Shown one piece after another: positions 6,586 through 8,124 of a stretch of DNA of 8,124 nucleotides. Position 1 is the first letter of the stretch; each line of letters starts with the position of its first letter. This stretch comes from Nostoc sp. GT001 (GTDB lineage Bacteria; Cyanobacteriota; Cyanobacteriia; Cyanobacteriales; Nostocaceae), in NCBI RefSeq assembly GCF_030382115.1, contig NZ_JAUDRJ010000003.1:6276623-6284746 (forward strand), given 5' to 3'. The notes beneath the pieces were generated by a model. That model was not told the DNA's origin, ran no database searches, and saw only the letters and a list, made by a program, of their open reading frames with translations. The position numbers and the translations under genes were made by a program.

Positions 6586-6628
6586 TGGGAGCATCTTGCT
6601 CCCATATTGTAGCGGGCAAGATGCCCGC
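6586..6628. repeat. Twin REP-like hairpins
   Basis: Two perfect short palindromic hairpins stand seven bases apart. GGGAGCA-TCT-TGCTCCC (6587-6603, one more pair at each side) is followed by GCGGGCA-AGA-TGCCCGC (6612-6628). Their centres, GCATCTTGC and GCAAGATGC, are reverse complements, so the two units look like diverged copies of one repeat in opposite orientation. Similar GGGCAAGATGCCC units are, from general knowledge, widespread extragenic repeats in filamentous cyanobacteria. They sit 58 bases before the secreted-protein start, inside its probable leader. Confidence 0.75.
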
Positions 6629-6667
6629 ACTCCAGATTTCAAAAGGACGAGGTTAAATACAACTTTT

Positions 6668-6674
6668 AGAGAGG
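6668..6674 (+). promoter_or_regulatory. Ribosome binding site of the 6686 gene
   Basis: AGAGAGG ends 11 bases before the first ATG (6686) and 14 before the second (6689), so the first ATG is preferred. A near copy of the following sequence, GAGGTTAAAT, occurs at 6649-6658. Confidence 0.5.
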
Positions 6675-6685
6675 TTTAATCTATT

Positions 6686-7186
6686 ATGATGAATCTGAAG
6701 AAATTATGTGTGTCTACCGTTTTGGCGAGTACTGCTGTAACTCTGACGACCTTTAAAATTAATTCTGCTCAAGCTGTTGAGTTTTCAAACAACTCATTTC
6801 AACAATTCAATCAAATAGCAACTATTACTGGAAGAGATGATTTTAATGATGATTTAAAAAACTTTGAACAAGAAAAAATGGTAGAGTTATATCAAAAAGA
6901 TAACTACCTGATTGCTCAGGCATTGCCTATAACTCCCAGAACTTTCTATTTAACTACTGCAACAAACGGGGATGGTTTCTTTTCTGTAGGACATGGTTTG
7001 GGGAACTCTTTCATTTACGGAATCCAAGTAGCCATACAACATGTTAATGGAAATTGGCACACTCTAGAATTCAGTAATTCCGTTGACAATCGGTTTTGGT
7101 GGAATAATACAGATGTACAGGGAATAATAAATTCAGGTGCTTTTCAGTTTCGTCCTGTAAGAATTATCCTTTTTGTATATCCTTAG
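6686..7186 (+). CDS. Secreted protein of unknown function
   Basis: This 166-residue protein has a clear Sec signal peptide: basic N-terminus MMNLKK, hydrophobic stretch 8-22, and a cleavage site after AQA (28-30). There is no lipobox, so the product should be free in the periplasm or outside the cell. Residues 31-80 are polar, with an acidic, asparagine- and glutamine-rich stretch. Residues 83-166 form a compact beta-rich domain with RTFYLTTATNGDGFFSVGHG (85-104), GIQVAIQHVNGNWHTLEF (112-129), NRFWWNNTDVQG (135-146) and a hydrophobic last strand RPVRIILFVYP. The mature protein has no cysteine. I do not recognise the family. The HG-L, V-I and N-G-W spacing loosely recalls small beta domains of phage tail-fibre tips, which is only a lead. 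The gene is followed by a good terminator and appears monocistronic. Confidence 0.8.
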   Translation: MMNLKKLCVSTVLASTAVTLTTFKINSAQAVEFSNNSFQQFNQIATITGRDDFNDDLKNFEQEKMVELYQKDNYLIAQALPITPRTFYLTTATNGDGFFSVGHGLGNSFIYGIQVAIQHVNGNWHTLEFSNSVDNRFWWNNTDVQGIINSGAFQFRPVRIILFVYP

Positions 7187-7225
7187 AAATGCCGTAGAGC
7201 TATATACAAGATAACGATATAACAT

Positions 7226-7265
7226 GGGCTTGTTTTTTCTCTGCTCTCAACAAGCCTAGTTTTTT
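7226..7265 (+). terminator. Intrinsic terminator after the secreted-protein gene
   Basis: The stem GGCTTGTT (7227-7234) and AACAAGCC (7249-7256) pairs perfectly around a 14-base loop. It is followed by TAG and six T residues (7260-7265). It lies 40 bases after the stop codon at 7184-7186. This is a convincing Rho-independent terminator on the plus strand. Confidence 0.8.
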
Positions 7266-7413
7266 GCTGTGAGCAATTGATTTAGGACTCCTATATCATG
7301 CTGGTAATGAGTAGGGCATAAATAGAAATGTCATCAAAACCCCAAATTAATTAGAAATTATTATTCTCCTTAATTTTTAATTTTTAATTAAAAAAAGGTC
7401 AAAGGTTAGTCAT

Positions 7414-7911
7414 CTAATTTCTACTAACAACAATTTTAGCGATGTAGTCTTTGAGGGCGATCGCCTTTTTGCTATTTGGGTACGGGGAAACTTCTATCAA
7501 TCTCACCGAATATTTATCTAAAAATTGAATTGGTAAAGCATCACGACCTGGTATCAGGGTTAGCATTAATGTTGAAACTTGCTGACCATTTTTTATTATG
7601 TCTAATCCAATAATGACTTGCCCTTGCCAAATACAAGTTACATCAGAAGGACACCGAGAATCCTGGATAACTTTTGAAAATTTGATTTCAATATTTTCAG
7701 TGGGTAGGTAAGCTGTCCTTCCATATCTAAGATAAAATGGAGTATTTAAAGTACTTCCAACTCTAGCCATCAATTGTTGATGATTACCTTGAGCAATTGA
7801 TTTAACTTCTATACTTGAAGGCTTGATATTTGATAAGAGTCCATATGTAGGAAAACAATTTGCTCCACCAATCAATGTTAATATAACTGCTGCGTTTACT
7901 ACACTTTTCAT
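7414..7911 (-). CDS. Secreted protein with DSRCP/CIW motif, unknown function
   Basis: This 165-residue protein has an N-terminal hydrophobic segment (4-18) after MKS, consistent with a Sec signal peptide. The cleavage site is not clear, and GANC is not a proper lipobox. The recognisable part is IEIKFSKVIQDSRCPSDVTCIWQGQVIIGLDI (74-105). The DSRCP-x4-C-x-W arrangement occurs in many small exported bacterial proteins of unknown function, and C87 and C93 may form a disulfide. The rest alternates hydrophobic beta strands and ends with an amphipathic stretch, KDYIAKIVVS. The start is supported by GGAG eight bases upstream (complement of 7920-7923). A HIP1 octamer lies within the gene (7457-7464). 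It is convergent with the secreted-protein gene at 6686. Its localisation is likely; its function is unknown. Confidence 0.8.
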   Translation of the reverse strand: MKSVVNAAVILTLIGGANCFPTYGLLSNIKPSSIEVKSIAQGNHQQLMARVGSTLNTPFYLRYGRTAYLPTENIEIKFSKVIQDSRCPSDVTCIWQGQVIIGLDIIKNGQQVSTLMLTLIPGRDALPIQFLDKYSVRLIEVSPYPNSKKAIALKDYIAKIVVSRN

Positions 7912-7919
7912 TTTTTATA

Positions 7920-7923
7920 CTCC
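7920..7923 (-). promoter_or_regulatory. Ribosome binding site of the DSRCP protein gene
   Basis: On the minus strand this is GGAG, followed by TATAAAAA and the ATG at 7909-7911. It supports the chosen start. Confidence 0.6.
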
Positions 7924-8013
7924 ATAGTCAGGAATTTTATTATGAGTTGAGCCAGAAAGTAGACTTATAAATTGTTCTGTTTTCTGCTAGAGTCAAGTTT
8001 TTGCGTCTGAGAG

Positions 8014-8124
8014 CTAAAGACCAGATCGACTCCGGCGCTGTTGACTGTAGTCATAATCATCCTCGTATTCAATCGTACCAAATAGCTCCAGAATTTTCAG
8101 TTGTTTTCGACGCTGTACATACTC
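8014..8124 (-). CDS. VapB-type antitoxin, C-terminal part (runs off the window)
   Basis: An open frame enters from the right edge and ends at the stop codon at 8014-8016, giving 36 residues. The segment RRKQLKILELFGTIEYEDDY followed by DYSQQRRSR matches, from memory, the tail of cyanobacterial VapB-family antitoxins (typically RRKQ..ILELFGTIDYD.DYDYK.QR). In these the helix is followed by an acidic, aromatic toxin-binding tail. The N-terminal DNA-binding part lies outside the window. A PIN-domain VapC toxin gene would usually overlap or follow the antitoxin stop. The next 102 bases on this strand (7912-8013) hold no such gene, and the following gene encodes a secreted protein. The antitoxin may therefore be orphan, or its toxin may lie upstream. 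Confidence 0.65.
   Translation of the reverse strand, partial: EYVQRRKQLKILELFGTIEYEDDYDYSQQRRSRSGL

Larger units (their letters stand above)
6307..6685. other. 379-base intergenic region before the secreted-protein gene
   Basis: I find no convincing gene here. It contains a 7-bp inverted repeat AATTAGT (6426-6432) and ACTAATT (6448-6454), possible promoter boxes TTGACT (6445-6450) and TATATA (6471-6476) with a long 20-base spacing, the two GC-rich hairpins at 6586-6628, and the ribosome binding site of the next gene. The untranslated leader of the 6686 gene would therefore be about 200 bases if this promoter is used. The sequence is AT-rich apart from the hairpins. Confidence 0.5.
2174..7464. 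repeat. HIP1 octamers GCGATCGC, six copies
   Basis: Perfect GCGATCGC sites occur at 2174-2181 (Tab2 gene), 3512-3519, 3857-3864 and 4880-4887 (pheT), 6046-6053 (58-residue gene) and 7457-7464 (DSRCP gene). All six lie inside coding regions. By chance an 8-mer is expected about 0.1 times in this length. This overrepresentation is the classic HIP1 signature of many cyanobacterial genomes. Confidence 0.95.

Noticed and set aside
7372..7396. AT-rich palindrome TTTTTAATTAAAAA (7381-7394) as a terminator of the minus-strand DSRCP gene
   Set aside because: The stem contains only A-T pairs, too weak for a credible intrinsic terminator. It may just be AT-rich spacer.

Overview
The window looks like a chromosomal segment of a filamentous, Nostoc-like cyanobacterium. 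Three things support this: six perfect copies of the HIP1 octamer GCGATCGC, dispersed GC-rich repeats and heptanucleotide CCCAATG-type tandem repeats of the kind known from Nostoc and Calothrix, and a gene set with a Tab2/Atab2 (DUF1092) protein that is restricted to oxygenic phototrophs. The genus is an inference from sequence style, not a proven assignment.

Layout. From the left: a GC-rich dispersed repeat (8-33), then a plus-strand zinc aspartoacylase gene (139-1038) that carries a second copy of the same repeat in frame inside its coding sequence. Facing it on the minus strand is a MazE/MazF-type toxin-antitoxin pair (antitoxin 1437-1667, toxin 1091-1450, 14-base overlap) with a palindromic operator candidate just upstream. 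Next come three minus-strand genes: pheT (3248-5698), a small YciI-like gene (2864-3133) and the Tab2-family gene (1808-2602). pheT and the YciI-like gene are separated by a long hairpin. The YciI-like and Tab2 genes are separated by a 21-bp tandem array flanked by heptamer repeats in opposite orientation. The array stays open in both directions, so the Tab2 reading frame runs 80 codons past its likely true start.

The right third is more accessory in character. It holds a plus-strand pair of tiny overlapping genes (5951-6127, 6124-6306), a 379-base gap with two REP-like hairpins, a plus-strand secreted protein of unknown function (6686-7186) ending in a good intrinsic terminator, and a convergent minus-strand secreted protein with a DSRCP/CIW cysteine motif (7414-7911). 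The window ends in the C-terminal part of what looks like a VapB-type antitoxin on the minus strand (8014-8124), with no toxin gene in the usual downstream place.

How the genes relate: pheT is the only essential housekeeping gene (phenylalanine tRNA charging). The Tab2 protein is expected to serve translation of photosystem proteins. The toxin-antitoxin genes, the small-gene pair and the repeats are typical genome-plasticity content of large cyanobacterial genomes. I see no large unknown multi-gene system. The least ordinary items are the in-frame repeat inside the aspartoacylase, the structured repeat block at 2605-2858, the overlapping small-gene pair, and the twin hairpins before the secreted protein.
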